A DNA stretch of 64,000 bases from Salinigranum marinum (GCF_024228675.1 NZ_CP100461.1:2477398-2541397); one strand, 5' to 3'. Positions 8,511 through 18,092 are shown, counted from the first letter of the stretch. Made by a program: numbers and translations. The notes: generated from the sequence alone by a model not told the origin.

Positions 8511-8690
8511 ATGGAGCGTGTGACACTACGGATTCCGAAGCAGCAGATCGAAGAAGTCGAACGAATGGTCGAAACGGGAGAGTTCCCGAACCGGAGCGAG
8601 GCGATCCGGTCGGCCGTTCGCGACATGATTAACGAACAGGGCGACACCCGCGAGTCGACGTCGGGCAAGCGCAGCTGGGCGAGGGTCTAA
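8511..8690 (+). CDS. cdrS: Short RHH cell-division regulator CdrS
   Basis: A 59-residue ribbon-helix-helix protein: the beta strand [10 protein letters not shown] at the N-terminus is followed by helices [11 protein letters not shown] and [15 protein letters not shown]. The ATG at 8511 leaves two bases between its TAA and the ftsZ2 ATG, the diagnostic cdrS-ftsZ2 arrangement. CdrS is known in haloarchaea as a regulator of ftsZ2 and other division genes. The heptamer cluster immediately upstream suggests autoregulation. The C-terminal tail ([16 protein letters not shown]) is basic and probably disordered. Confidence 0.92.
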   Translation: MERVTLRIPKQQIEEVERMVETGEFPNRSEAIRSAVRDMINEQGDTRESTSGKRSWARV

Positions 8691-8692
8691 CG

Positions 8693-9901
8693 ATGCAGGA
8701 CATCGTGCAGGAGGCCATGCAGCGCGACGAGGCCGAACGCAAAGCCAAAGCCGAGTCGACCGACGACGACACGTTCGGCGATCCACGGATCGTCATCGTC
8801 GGCTGTGGCGGCGCCGGCAACAACACTATCAACCGCCTGTACAACATCGGCGTCGACGGGGCCGACACCGTCGCCATCAATACCGACAAACAGCACCTGA
8901 AGATGATCGAGGCCGACACCAAGATCCTCGTGGGCAAGTCGCTCACGCAGGGGCTCGGTGCCGGCGGCGACCCCTCGATGGGCGAGCGTGCCACGGAGAT
9001 GGCGCAGGGAACAATCAAGGAGGTACTCGGCAACGCGGACCTGGTGTTCGTGACGGCCGGGATGGGCGGCGGCACCGGGACCGGTGCGGCTCCCGTCGTC
9101 TCGAAGATCGCCAAAGAACAGGGCGCGATCGTCGTTGGCATGGTGTCGACCCCGTTCAACGTCGAGCGTGCGCGGACGGTGAAAGCCGAGGAAGGCCTGG
9201 AGAAACTCCGCAACGAGGCGGACTCCATCATCGTCCTCGACAACAACCGCCTGCTCGACTACGTCCCGAACCTGCCCATCGGCAAGGCCTTCTCCGTGAT
9301 GGACCAGATCATCGCCGAGACGGTCAAGGGCATCTCCGAGACCATCACCCAGCCCTCGCTGATCAACCTGGACTACGCGGACATGTCCACGATCATGAAC
9401 CAGGGCGGCGTCGCGGTGATGCTCGTCGGCGAGACCCAGGACAAGAACAAGACCCAGGAAGTGGTGAACGACGCGATGAATCATCCCCTGCTGGACGTGG
9501 ACTACCGCGGCGCGAGCGGTGGACTGGTCCACATCACAGGCGGCCCCGACCTCACGCTCAAAGAGGCCGAGGGCATCGCGAACAACATCACCGAACGGCT
9601 CGAAGCCAGCGCGAACGTCATCTGGGGCGCTCGCATCCAGGACGAGTACAAGGGCAAGGTCCGCGTCATGGCCATCATGACCGGCGTCCAGTCCGCACAG
9701 GTGCTCGGCCCGACCACGCAGAAGCAGGCCGACCGCTCGCGACAGAGCATCAACGCCCAGTCCGCTGGACAGTCGCAGTCGGGGCAGGCGAACGGCCAGG
9801 GCCAGCAGTTCGACGCCCGACAGAACGCCGAAGCCGGCTGGCAGTCCGACGGCGGTCACAACGAGGTCGAGAAGAACAACGGCCTCGACGTCATCCGCTG
9901 A
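8693..9901 (+). CDS. ftsZ2: Cell division GTPase FtsZ2
   Basis: Tubulin-superfamily GTPase that forms the constricting division ring in haloarchaea with FtsZ1. The 402-residue protein has [14 protein letters not shown] near residues 36-49, the GTP-binding signature [10 protein letters not shown] near 125-134 and the catalytic T7-loop motif NLDYAD. It has an N-terminal extension of about 30 residues and a Gln/Ser/Gly-rich C-terminal tail ending NNGLDVIR, likely a partner-binding tail. It is cotranscribed with cdrS. Confidence 0.97.
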   Translation: MQDIVQEAMQRDEAERKAKAESTDDDTFGDPRIVIVGCGGAGNNTINRLYNIGVDGADTVAINTDKQHLKMIEADTKILVGKSLTQGLGAGGDPSMGERATEMAQGTIKEVLGNADLVFVTAGMGGGTGTGAAPVVSKIAKEQGAIVVGMVSTPFNVERARTVKAEEGLEKLRNEADSIIVLDNNRLLDYVPNLPIGKAFSVMDQIIAETVKGISETITQPSLINLDYADMSTIMNQGGVAVMLVGETQDKNKTQEVVNDAMNHPLLDVDYRGASGGLVHITGGPDLTLKEAEGIANNITERLEASANVIWGARIQDEYKGKVRVMAIMTGVQSAQVLGPTTQKQADRSRQSINAQSAGQSQSGQANGQGQQFDARQNAEAGWQSDGGHNEVEKNNGLDVIR

Positions 9902-9983
9902 GACGCGGGCGTTTTCGCGTCCGTCGTCGTTCTCGGTCCGTCCGCTCTTTCTTTATGTATCCGCGCGCGCATATCTCAATAAA

Positions 9984-10042
9984 ATATATAGACTATAGAG
10001 TAAATGGCGTATGACGAGCATCTGCACTCTATAGAATATATA
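9984..10042. terminator. Long AT-rich imperfect inverted repeat downstream of ftsZ2
   Basis: Arms at 9984-10001 and 10026-10042 pair through CTATAGAGT/ACTCTATAG plus AT-rich flanks, with two mismatches, enclosing a 24-base loop. The surrounding sequence (about 9970-10050) is far more AT-rich than its neighbourhood. It lies between convergent ftsZ2 and ncsA in a 327-base gap that holds no gene. It could serve as a bidirectional terminator or a protein-binding site. Confidence 0.55.
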
Positions 10043-10228
10043 GAATAGTTCGTCGAGGGTCGTCAGCGGTCGAGACACAGATAACACCCGGAAGAACGCT
10101 TCTCTCGTCCGTTTACGGTGTGGAGACGGAGGTTCGACAGGTCGTGGCCGCTCACCCGGAGCGTCCTCCGGTCCGCGGCGTCGACGATCGAAGGAGTGAG
10201 GACCGGGACCGCTCGTGTCCCAGGCGAG

Positions 10229-11194
10229 TCAGGCCTCGTGGACGGCCTCGACGAGGTAACACTTCCGGCAGAGGTCGCGCGCCGTAGGCGCGCCGCACCG
10301 ATCGCACTCCCCGAACTCCTCTCCGTCGTCGTCGCGGTACCGGATCGCCGCGAGTTCGGCGAGTTCCTCGTAGCCCGCGAGGATCGAGTGGCGCGTGCCC
10401 GGATGGGACTCCTCGACGTCGAGGAGTAACCGCTGGATCTCCCCGCGGTAGGCCTCGCTCGCGTGGGGACACTCGGTGATGTGCGCCGGCAGATCGTTCA
10501 GGTGGGCGTACAGCGCGACCTCCTTCTCGGGGACGTCGCGCAGGGGCTTCGCGCGCGGAACGAACCGATCGCTCTCCGCGCGATCGGGGAACGGTCCGAG
10601 CGAGGCGTCGAAGTGTTTGGCCATCTGCTTGAGATCCCCAGAGAAGAAGTTCATCAGCGCAGTCTGGGCCTCGTCGTCGAGGTTGTGGCCCGTGAGGAGT
10701 TTGTCCGCGTCCAGCGCCTCGGCGTAGCGTTCGAGGACGTCTCGGCGGAAGACGCCGCAGTACGCACAGGGGGCCATCCCCTCGGGGTCCGACGCGGCGA
10801 CGTCGTCCATCCGGAGGTCGAACTCCTCGGCGTAGGTGACGATCTCGTGGTCGATGTCGAGTTCGGCGGTGAGTTCCTCGCTCGCGTCAAGAGAGGCGTC
10901 GCGGTAGCCCTCGATCCCCTCGTGGATCGACAGAGCGACCAGCTCGACCCGCGGATCCCGCCCGAAGGTCTCGGCGAGGATATGCGTGAGGACGACGGAG
11001 TCCTTCCCGCCAGAGAGCCCGATCACCCACGTCTCGGGGTCGTCGGGGGTCGCCTCGGGCGAGAGCAGGCCATCCTCGCGGATCCGGCGGCGGACGCGCT
11101 TGTCGACCGAACCGCAAAAGTGGCGCTCACACAGGTGCAGCCCCGAGTACGCCGCGTGCATGACCGCCTCGCGCCCGCACTTGTCGCACTCCAT
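10229..11194 (-). CDS. ncsA: tRNA 2-thiolation protein NcsA
   Basis: Ncs6/TtuA-family enzyme that thiolates U34 of tRNA Lys/Gln/Glu. In haloarchaea it works with UbaA and a SAMP sulfur carrier. The 321-residue protein has an N-terminal zinc-binding segment with CxxC near residue 3, the PP-loop SGGKDS at 61-66, the catalytic Cys pair in CAYCGVFRR and a C-terminal zinc ribbon CDRCGAPTARDLCRKC. The UbaA and SAMP-like genes are also in this window at 40.1 and 44.0 kb. It converges on ftsZ2. Confidence 0.92.
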   Translation of the reverse strand: MECDKCGREAVMHAAYSGLHLCERHFCGSVDKRVRRRIREDGLLSPEATPDDPETWVIGLSGGKDSVVLTHILAETFGRDPRVELVALSIHEGIEGYRDASLDASEELTAELDIDHEIVTYAEEFDLRMDDVAASDPEGMAPCAYCGVFRRDVLERYAEALDADKLLTGHNLDDEAQTALMNFFSGDLKQMAKHFDASLGPFPDRAESDRFVPRAKPLRDVPEKEVALYAHLNDLPAHITECPHASEAYRGEIQRLLLDVEESHPGTRHSILAGYEELAELAAIRYRDDDGEEFGECDRCGAPTARDLCRKCYLVEAVHEA

Positions 11195-11559
11195 CTGCCG
11201 GGGGTTGTCGGGGGGCGGTCATGTGGGTTTCGTCTCGAACCCGTGACGCCGGGGCGAGAGACTGGACGTGTTGGATCGATCGACGTACGCGACGGGGAAC
11301 CCAGAAGACACGACAGAGAACGTCGGGCGCGACCGGGTCGCGCGGTCGGCAGGGCGGGTACAGCCACGTCCTCCCCAGCCGATTCGCTCACTCGTTCACG
11401 CGCTCGCTCATCCCTCGCGCGGCGAGGCGACCGGCGTCGCCAACCTGACGTACCGATTCATCTCCCCCTCGCTCTAGCCCCGAATCGAACGCGATGGCGC
11501 TTCTGGACGAGCTCCGACCCGCACCGTTTTGTCCGCTCGACACCCACACCCGATCGAGA
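11195..11559. other. Intergenic region, no gene seen
   Basis: The divergent gap between ncsA and the next + strand gene. Both strands carry only overlapping high-GC open frames without recognisable content. A TATA-like GTTTTG about 30 bases before 11560 supports that start for the following gene. Confidence 0.6.
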
Positions 11560-12207
11560 ATGGACCGTGCCGTCGCGCTCGCTCACGTGGAACGGATCAT
11601 CGAGACGGTCGACACCGAGGAAATGCCCGTCCCCGTCCGGGAGCTGTGGGTGTACGGTGACGTCGCGCTCGGCCTCGACCCCATCGACCGCCTCGACGTC
11701 TACCTCACGAAGGACATGCTCATGCGCGGCGACCGCTCCCAGGCGGAGGCGTTCGAGGCGGAGTACGGCGTCAAAGGCGTCGGTTCGTCGGTGAGAGCGT
11801 CGTGGGCCGAGACCCACCCCGAGTTCCTCCACACGAACGACAACGGCTACGCCGCCCCCGAGAAGTGCCTCGCCGCCCACCTCTTAGACGAGGTCGACGG
11901 CGAGATCCACCTCGAGGTGTGCAACGCGAGCTTCGACGACAACGTCACCCAGCGGCTGAAGGGCGCGGTCGCCCGCGACGCCTACGAGGAGATTCTCGAC
12001 CCCCGCGGCGTCCAGCTGTGGGTCGACGGCCGCCGCGACGAGGAAGCGCTGGCTCGGGTTCGAGAGGGCGAACTCCCGTTCCCGACGCTCCCGGCGGCGC
12101 TGGAGATGCTCGGACTCGACGCCGACGAGGCCGAGACGGCGAGCGACGCGATGAGCCAGTACCGGGCCGCACAGACCGGGACGAGCGTCCGCGGCGACGT
12201 GGTCTGA
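11560..12207 (+). CDS. Conserved protein of unknown function
   Basis: A 215-residue soluble, acidic protein starting MDRAVALAHVERIIETVD. It shows ELWVYGDVALGLDPIDRLDVYLTKDM, which resembles a nucleotidyltransferase-like or minimal fold strand order, and a C-terminal helix-rich part. There is no clear catalytic motif. An upstream ATG at 11494 would add 22 residues, but the TATA-like element spacing favours 11560. It follows ncsA divergently. I do not assign a function. Confidence 0.75.
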   Translation: MDRAVALAHVERIIETVDTEEMPVPVRELWVYGDVALGLDPIDRLDVYLTKDMLMRGDRSQAEAFEAEYGVKGVGSSVRASWAETHPEFLHTNDNGYAAPEKCLAAHLLDEVDGEIHLEVCNASFDDNVTQRLKGAVARDAYEEILDPRGVQLWVDGRRDEEALARVREGELPFPTLPAALEMLGLDADEAETASDAMSQYRAAQTGTSVRGDVV

Positions 12208-12220
12208 CGGCTCCGGCGTC

Positions 12221-12421
12221 TCACGCGCGGTCGTCGCGGGTGTCCTCCGCCGGCGCGTCGTCGGCGTACCGTTCGGCCGATCGTCGTCGCGCGTACGCCT
12301 CGGCATCGGCGCGCTCCATCGTCTCCGAGCCGCTCGTCTCGCCGTCGATGAGCAAGAAGAGGAGGAGCGTCCCGCCGACGCCGACGAGGAGCACGAGGGC
12401 GAAGAGGGCGGCTTCGGCCAT
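12221..12421 (-). CDS. Small single-pass membrane protein
   Basis: A 66-residue product: an N-terminal transmembrane helix (AALFALVLLVGVGGTLLLFL) followed by an acidic and Arg-rich cytoplasmic or extracytoplasmic tail. It converges on the preceding gene with a 13-base gap. Start chosen at the ATG giving the helix at residue 4; an earlier start would add a non-hydrophobic extension. Function unknown. Confidence 0.6.
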   Translation of the reverse strand: MAEAALFALVLLVGVGGTLLLFLLIDGETSGSETMERADAEAYARRRSAERYADDAPAEDTRDDRA

Positions 12422-12522
12422 GGACGGCAGTCGTCGCGCCGGCGAGATAAGCGTTGGACTCGCCACGGGCGCGTTCGAAGTCAGCGACGGCTTTTTGAGC
12501 CCGTGGACGCGATTTCGGCCCG

Positions 12523-12744
12523 ATGAGCCCTCCATCCGATCACCGCGGCGACGAGTCGGGCTGTCCGAAGTGCGGTCACACCGGCACCGAGATCGACGAC
12601 ATCGCCACGTCCGGCACCGGCCTCTCGAAGATGTTCGATATCCAGAACCGGACCTTTACTGTAGTGACGTGCACCAACTGCGGCTACTCCGAACTCTACC
12701 GAGGCCAGTCCAGCGGCGACCTCGTCGACCTGTTCCTCGGCTGA
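12523..12744 (+). CDS. Small zinc-ribbon protein
   Basis: A 73-residue protein with two CxxC knuckles, CPKCGHTGTE and CTNCGYSELY, about 35 residues apart, matching the predicted nucleic-acid-binding Zn-ribbon family (DUF2082-like). The last residues GDLVDLFLG are typical of that family. A TATA-like CTTTTTGAG about 27 bases upstream suggests a leaderless mRNA. Confidence 0.8.
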   Translation: MSPPSDHRGDESGCPKCGHTGTEIDDIATSGTGLSKMFDIQNRTFTVVTCTNCGYSELYRGQSSGDLVDLFLG

Positions 12745-12832
12745 CGACGGCCGCGCGGGAGCGCCCCGTCGGGCCACGGCCGTCAGCTGCGGTCGTGCCG
12801 CGTCGTGGCCGTGGCCGCGGTCGTGTTCGTGA

Positions 12833-13645
12833 TCACGAGAGCGACGGCCCGACCCGTCCGACGACCACGTCGAACGGCACCACCTCGGCGCGGCGGTACT
12901 CGCGCTCGCGCATCTGCTCGACGACCGTCCGTCCCATCTCGCGCCAGTCGCGCCTGAGGACGTCGTACGTCTCCCCCGAGAGTGCCCGCCGGAGCTCCGT
13001 CTCGTGGGCGGCGAGTCCCTCGCCGGTGGCCTTCCGCTTCGCGTCCTCGAGGTCGGCCTCACTGTAGGGCGGCGCGACGGACTTGTCGTGGTGGTACCGG
13101 CTGGTCCGAACGTCGGACAGGCCGGCCGCCGAAAACAGCGCCGGGAGTCGGTCGCCGAGCGCGACGTCGGTCTCGACGCCGTCGAGGTACGCCTCGCGGA
13201 CGCGCCGTTCGAGCTCGACCTCCGCCTCGACGGTGGAGTCGACGCCGACCGCGGCGTTGTCCGGTTCGACCGCAGCCACCAACTCCGATGAAACACGGCC
13301 GAACTCGCGGAGTACCTGGGCGGGGTCCGGGAGGTTCACCAGGAGCGCCTGACACACCACGAGGTCGAACGCGTCGTCGACGAAAGGGAGTCGCGTGGCG
13401 TCGCCGGCGACAGCCGAAAGGCCGGTGTCGGCCCGGGCGACGGACAGGAGCGAGCGGTCGGCGTCGAGACAGACCACCTCGGCGTCGGACGCCGCCGCCA
13501 GCACGCGGGAGAGTTCGCCCGTCCCGGCGCCGACGTCGAGTATCCGCGTTCGCGTCGAGAGGTCGAGGTCCGCGAGCGCCTCGCGCGAGTCGTCCCACAT
13601 CCCCTCGCGTGTCCGTCGGAGGTACTCGGCGGTGAACCTGCGCAC
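12833..13645 (-). CDS. Class I SAM-dependent methyltransferase
   Basis: A 270-residue protein with SAM-binding motif I RILDVGAGTGELSRVLA near residues 30-46, motif II ending CLDAD, GDATRLPF and the post-motif DDAFDLVVCQALLVNLPDP, as in UbiE/Methyltransf_11 enzymes. The GTG at 13645 is chosen because residues before it lack any relation to the fold. Substrate unknown. Confidence 0.85.
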   Translation of the reverse strand: MRRFTAEYLRRTREGMWDDSREALADLDLSTRTRILDVGAGTGELSRVLAAASDAEVVCLDADRSLLSVARADTGLSAVAGDATRLPFVDDAFDLVVCQALLVNLPDPAQVLREFGRVSSELVAAVEPDNAAVGVDSTVEAEVELERRVREAYLDGVETDVALGDRLPALFSAAGLSDVRTSRYHHDKSVAPPYSEADLEDAKRKATGEGLAAHETELRRALSGETYDVLRRDWREMGRTVVEQMREREYRRAEVVPFDVVVGRVGPSLS

Positions 13646-13695
13646 ACGTCGCGTACTCGGTAGAGGGAAAAAAACCGCTGGATTCCGGTGTGGGA

Positions 13696-14947
13696 TCAGT
13701 CGTCCGCAGCGGTGCCCGCATCCGCGCCGGTCGGCTGCACGTTCTGGTTCACGCTGAAGAGGTTCTCCGGGTCGTACCGGGTTTTCACCTCGACCAGCCG
13801 TGCGAAGTTGTCGCCGTAGGCCAACTTCTCCGCACCGTCGCGTTCGGGGATGAAGTTGACGTAGACGCCACCGGTCGCGTGTGGCGTCATGGCGTCGTAC
13901 AGTTCGCGTGCCCACGCCATGCACGCTTCGTCCTGTGCTGGGTCCTCCCAGCGAGTGTGGAGGTTCATCAGGTACTTGATGTCGCGGTGTGGATACGCCG
14001 TCTCGGTCGACGGGACGTCGTTGATCGCCCCACACAACTGTGCGATGGCGATCTCACTGAGCGGTGTCGGCATCGTCTCGATGTACTCGACGAAATTCTC
14101 GATCATCCCGTCGGTGAACTCGACGAAGTTGTGTGACTTCCAGTAGTTGCGCGCGCCCGGTTCGAGGAGACCGTCAAACGCTTGCTGCCACTCCTCGTAG
14201 ACGTGCGGCGAGACGACGTCGACGATGGGCGAGCCGATGTCGCGGAACGGCTGGAGCGCTTCTTCGCCGTCCTCCATCTCACCGGCGTAGAACGCCGCGA
14301 GGACGATGACCTTCTTACCGTGCCACTCCTCGGGCAGGAACGGAAGTGGCGGGGCGTACCGGAGCACACACCAGACGACGACGTCGTCCGGTGCGTCGTC
14401 CGCGAGCGTCCGGTACTCCCGCAGGACGTCGGCGGCGTCTTCGACCGGGTAGACGAGGAGTCCGGAGAGGATATCCGGGCCGAACTCGTGAAGTTGGAAC
14501 TCGAACGACGTCACGATGCCGAAGTTTCCACCGCCTCCCCTGAGACCCCAGAAGAGGTCCTCGTTCTCCGTCTCGCTCGCGTGGACGAGTTCGCCGTCGG
14601 CCGTGACCACGTCGGCCGACAGGAGGCTGTCCGCCGTGAGGCCGTGCTTCCGCGAGAGCCAGCCGAATCCCCCACCGAGTGTCAGACCGGCGATGCCCGT
14701 CGTCGAGTTGTATCCGACCGGTGTCGCCAGACCGAACGCCTGTGTCTCGTGGTCGAGGTCGGCGAGCGTCACGCCCGGTTCGACACGCGCCGTCTTCGCC
14801 TCCGGATCGACGTGGACAGAGCGCATCGCCGAGAGGTCGTGCTCGACGACGATGCCGTCGTCACAGAGCGCGTTGCCCGCGATGTTGTGACCGGCCCCCT
14901 TGACCGCGAGGTCCATCCCCGTGTCGCGTGCGAAGTTGACGGACCGA
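13696..14947 (-). pseudogene. FAD-linked oxidase (BBE-like), 3' part separated by an IS element
   Basis: This 3' part encodes about 416 residues from VNFARDTGMDLAVKGAGHNI onward: the FAD-binding (PP-loop-like) domain with GHN for the flavin-linked His, TTGIAGLTLGGGFGW and ENEDLFWGLRGGGGNFGIVTSFEF, and a C-terminal berberine-bridge-type end ANLFSVNQN-like (ENLFSVNQN). The 5' part lies at 16783-16958 beyond the IS. Joining the two at the IS borders gives an uninterrupted 475-codon gene, so the product is presumably not made as one chain now. Confidence 0.88.
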
Positions 14948-14956
14948 TTGACCTCC

Positions 14957-14978
14957 TCCCGCGCGTAAAGTCGCGGGA
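14957..14978 (-). repeat. Right-end hairpin of the IS element
   Basis: TCCCGCG pairs perfectly with CGCGGGA across an 8-base loop, nine bases inside the right border. In related elements this region, with the end of tnpB, is transcribed as the TnpB guide (omega) RNA; the bases just outside the border then form the guide. Confidence 0.8.
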
Positions 14979-15019
14979 ATCCCACCATGGGATTTCAGGC
15001 CGAGCGCGGCCCTAAGGTT

Positions 15020-16255
15020 TCAAGACGCATACGTTCCAAGCGTCTCTTGCTGGGTGTCAGCATCGGCTTGGCTGTCTTGTGGGATGGTCAAACGTCCCCC
15101 TTCCTCAGCCGAGTCATCGCCACTCGTGTATTCTCTTGAGTGACTCTCTCCGCTGAGGTAGCGGTCTGCAATATTGAGCGCGGCGTTAACGTCTGCTTGG
15201 TACTCTGAAACCCAACACCCCGAGTTGGAACACTTGAACGTCGCCTGCTTCGGACGGTAGCCCTGTTCTCCGCAGCAGTGGCACGTCTTCGAGGTGTACG
15301 CAGGATTCACCGTCTCCACACGAATGCCTTTCTCAGCCGCTTTATATCGAATCTGAGCGTGCATCTTGGCGAACCCCCACCCGTGAAGCCGCCGGTTCAT
15401 GAACGCGCCGTAGTCCATGTTCTCACGGATGTGCGTCAAGTCTTCCAACACCAGCACGGAATTCTCGAATTGGTCGGCGTAGGCGACGACCTCCGACGTG
15501 ACCGTGTGAAGGATATGGTCGATGTGTCGCCACAACTCGTCACCGTAGGACTCAGCGATTCGTTCACTTCCGCGTTTCTGAAGGCGTCGAGTCGCCGTGA
15601 AGTACGTCTCACGGAGTTGCCTGACTCGCTTGCCTTCTGCGTTCCAGAGGTTGGGAGCAGTCGGGGAGCCGCGCTCGTCACGGTGACACACCGTTAACAA
15701 AGAGGCTTCCCCGATGTCTACCCCAATCGGCGTCTCCGCCGAACTGGTTTCTCGTTCTTCCACGTCTCGCGTAGCGACGATGTGGAAGTACCACTTACCG
15801 TCACGGTCGAACAACCGACACTCACCCATCTCCGCGTCTCCCGCGTGTAACGCTTCCAACCACTCCCGCTGTTCGGGATTCGGTTGCGCGGGCAACCAGA
15901 GGTTGTAGTCGTCGTGGTGCGGGATTTTGACGTACCACTCGATTGCGTTCTGTGGCTTGTGGTCAAGCTTCGGGCCTTCGTTCGTGAATCGGACAGGGTG
16001 ATCGTCGTGAAGTTCTTTCGCGTCGTAGCTTCCGCCACAGAGCTGTGGGACGTACTTCTTGAGCGCGTTCTTCGCGTAGCCGCTCAGGTTGTAGTTGACC
16101 ACTACGTCGTTGGCCGCTGACTGTGTGGTGCAGTTGGCGGTGAACGCGGCTTCGAGCGCGTCTTGGTACGCTCGTTTCGTCTCACAGAGTTTGCGGTGCT
16201 TGTGGGCGTTCGGCTCCGCAAGCTTGAGTTCCAGCGTCTCGGTGAGTTCGGTCAC
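15020..16255 (-). CDS. tnpB: TnpB RNA-guided endonuclease of the IS element
   Basis: A 411-residue TnpB with the RuvC triad visible: Asp180 in GVDIGEASLL, Glu271 in LVLEDLTHIRE and Asp355 in EYQADVNAALN. The zinc finger is CHCCG (C325/C328) with CSNSGC (C342/C347). The N-terminal wedge/REC part has the usual length. The start overlaps the tnpA stop by four bases. The family cleaves DNA guided by RNA from the element right end and promotes element retention. Confidence 0.93.
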   Translation of the reverse strand: MTELTETLELKLAEPNAHKHRKLCETKRAYQDALEAAFTANCTTQSAANDVVVNYNLSGYAKNALKKYVPQLCGGSYDAKELHDDHPVRFTNEGPKLDHKPQNAIEWYVKIPHHDDYNLWLPAQPNPEQREWLEALHAGDAEMGECRLFDRDGKWYFHIVATRDVEERETSSAETPIGVDIGEASLLTVCHRDERGSPTAPNLWNAEGKRVRQLRETYFTATRRLQKRGSERIAESYGDELWRHIDHILHTVTSEVVAYADQFENSVLVLEDLTHIRENMDYGAFMNRRLHGWGFAKMHAQIRYKAAEKGIRVETVNPAYTSKTCHCCGEQGYRPKQATFKCSNSGCWVSEYQADVNAALNIADRYLSGESHSREYTSGDDSAEEGGRLTIPQDSQADADTQQETLGTYAS

Positions 16256-16641
16256 TGTTCGTCCTCCTCGTGGCGCTGGATGTACTTCTCGACAGTCTCA
16301 CTCGAAACGTGACCCGCTGTACCCGCGTAGTAGCCGCGTGCCCACTTGATTTTCTCGCCGTCATGATCGGCGTGGCGGTGGTTGTACTTCCGAGAACTGA
16401 TGCCTTTGAACCAGTTGGCGAGAAGCGAGGGGGCGTGTTTCGGCGGGCTACTGACGAACAGGTGGATGTGGTCGGGTTGGACGGTAAGGTCGATAATCTC
16501 CAACCCTTTCTCGTCGGCTATTTCGTGGAGGATGTCTCGCACACGGGTTGCAACGTCACCGACGAGTACCGATTGGCGGTACTTCGGTACCCACACTATG
16601 TGGTAGTTGAGGTTGTATGTTGCGTGCCGTGTGGTCTTCAT
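16252..16641 (-). CDS. tnpA: Y1 HUH transposase TnpA
   Basis: A 129-residue single-strand transposase with the HUH motif His58-Ile-His60 in QPDHIHLFV and the nucleophile Tyr120 in TVEKYIQRH, preceded by the conserved KWARGYYAGTAG. The N-terminus YNLNYHIVWVPKYR is the family hallmark. It lies upstream of and overlapping tnpB. Full length, so the element is probably still active. Confidence 0.94.
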   Translation of the reverse strand: MKTTRHATYNLNYHIVWVPKYRQSVLVGDVATRVRDILHEIADEKGLEIIDLTVQPDHIHLFVSSPPKHAPSLLANWFKGISSRKYNHRHADHDGEKIKWARGYYAGTAGHVSSETVEKYIQRHEEDEQ

Positions 16642-16743
16642 CCGTACTACACACTATGCCTCTGTGGTGTGTTAGAACTATCGTACACGGTGGGAAATCC
16701 TGCCGTACCATCGTCGGTGGAGATGTACGCTATTGTCCGCTTG

Positions 16744-16765
16744 ACCCGCGCCTGAAGACGCGGGT
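16744..16765 (-). repeat. Left-end hairpin of the IS element
   Basis: ACCCGCG pairs with CGCGGGT around an 8-base loop, 17 bases inside the left border. Size and position match the TnpA-binding hairpins of IS200/IS605 ends, and the stem is nearly the same as the right-end one. Confidence 0.8.
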
Positions 16766-16782
16766 ATGCGCTCGCACTATGT

Positions 16783-16958
16783 ATCACGTCCGCGACGCCC
16801 GCACACTGCGCGATGAGTGCTGGCCGCTTGTCGATCATCGCGTTCCAGATGCTCCGCGCCTCGTCGTACTCCTCCGTTTCCGGTTCGAAGACCTCACCGC
16901 GGAAGCCCGCGGTGAACTCCTCGACTGTTCTCTCCCCTATACCTTGTTGTGTTGACAA
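16783..16958 (-). pseudogene. FAD-linked oxidase, 5' part
   Basis: The first 58 codons ([20 protein letters not shown] ... [22 protein letters not shown]) are the usual start of BBE-like FAD oxidases, ending where the IS begins. Read with 13696-14947 the frame continues ADVI-RSVNFARD, the normal transition in this family. Confidence 0.88.
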
Positions 16959-17091
16959 TTCATGCCACCAACTGTGTACTGCATCATGTGGGGAGTTAAC
17001 TGCTCACACACATGCCTCGGAACGGGACAGAGCCGAACCATGAACAGTCTTGAGGGCTGTCCTCGGGAATCACCGGCGGTTCAGGCCATAG

Positions 17092-17961
17092 CTACTCGGC
17101 GGCGAGTTCGCGCACGCGGGCGATGTTCCACGCGAAGCCGCGGCCGTCTTCCGTGGGAGTCTCCAGAACGAGCGGGACGTCTTCGAGCGCGGGGTGGCTG
17201 ACGATCCGGCGCATCCCCTCGACGCCGATGTGGCCCTCGCCGATGTGGGCGTGTTCGTCCTTGTTCGTCCCGCAGGCGTGTTTGGAGTCGTTGAGGTGGA
17301 TGCACTTGAGATGCTCTAAGCCCACGATGTCGTCGAACTCGGCCACGACGGAGTCGACCGCCGCTGCCGTGGAGAGGTCGTACCCCGCGGCGAACGCGTG
17401 GGCGGTGTCGACACAGACGTCAAGGTCCTGTTCGGACCCCTCGACCACGGTGGCGAGGTGCTCGAAGTCGCCACCGAGTTTCGTCCCCGACCCCGCGTCG
17501 CTCTCGATGAGGACGGTCACCGCCTCGGGGATCGAGAGGTCGTCGAGGACGGAGATGGCGTTGTCGAGGCCCCGGTCGACGCCTGCCCCGGTGTGGGCGC
17601 CGAGGTGGACGTTGACGTACTCGATGCCTAACTGGGACGCGGCGTCGATCTCCTTCTGCATCGAGTCGAGCGACTTCTCGCGGAGGCCGTCCTTGGGGGT
17701 GCAGAGGTTCACGAGGTACGACGAGTGGATGACCCAGGGGCCGTCGAGTCGTTCGGCCGACGCCGACCGGAACTTCTCGGCCTCGTCACTGTCGATGCCG
17801 GGGTCCTGCCAGACCTGTGGGGAGTGGGTGAAGATCTGCCCGCAGTTGCCACCGAAGGTGACCTGCCGGTGGACCGCATTTCGGAGGTCGCCGTACGGAG
17901 GCTTCTCGTCGTCGTTCGGATGTGAGCCTTTGGAGATAGAGACGTGTGCGCCTACTCGCAT
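17092..17961 (-). CDS. nfo: Endonuclease IV
   Basis: AP endonuclease and 3'-repair diesterase in base excision repair. The 289-residue TIM barrel starts [12 protein letters not shown] and carries metal-ligand motifs [70 protein letters not shown] and LETPTED (listed in order). The longer reading frame upstream is rejected because family members begin at this Met. Confidence 0.93.
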   Translation of the reverse strand: MRVGAHVSISKGSHPNDDEKPPYGDLRNAVHRQVTFGGNCGQIFTHSPQVWQDPGIDSDEAEKFRSASAERLDGPWVIHSSYLVNLCTPKDGLREKSLDSMQKEIDAASQLGIEYVNVHLGAHTGAGVDRGLDNAISVLDDLSIPEAVTVLIESDAGSGTKLGGDFEHLATVVEGSEQDLDVCVDTAHAFAAGYDLSTAAAVDSVVAEFDDIVGLEHLKCIHLNDSKHACGTNKDEHAHIGEGHIGVEGMRRIVSHPALEDVPLVLETPTEDGRGFAWNIARVRELAAE

Positions 17962-18092
17962 GTTCGATGGCAGGGAACGCCGGGAGAAAGGCGCTTCGGA
18001 GCGTCGCCGTCGCGGTCGCGTAACCGGCTCGGGAATCAACAATGATAGTCGAGCTGTAAGGTTATTACCCCCGGGAAGCGACCCGTCGAACG

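Larger units (their letters stand above)
14948..16782 (-). mobile_element. IS200/IS605-family insertion sequence (tnpA + tnpB)
   Basis: The element runs in the same direction as the gene it splits. It inserts after TGAT (minus strand, 16786-16783) and its right end closes with TCAA (14951-14948). There is no target duplication, as expected for this family. Each end carries a 7-bp-stem, 8-base-loop hairpin: 16744-16765 at the left end and 14957-14978 at the right end. Both transposition genes are intact. The borders are set by exact restoration of the host reading frame. Confidence 0.9.
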
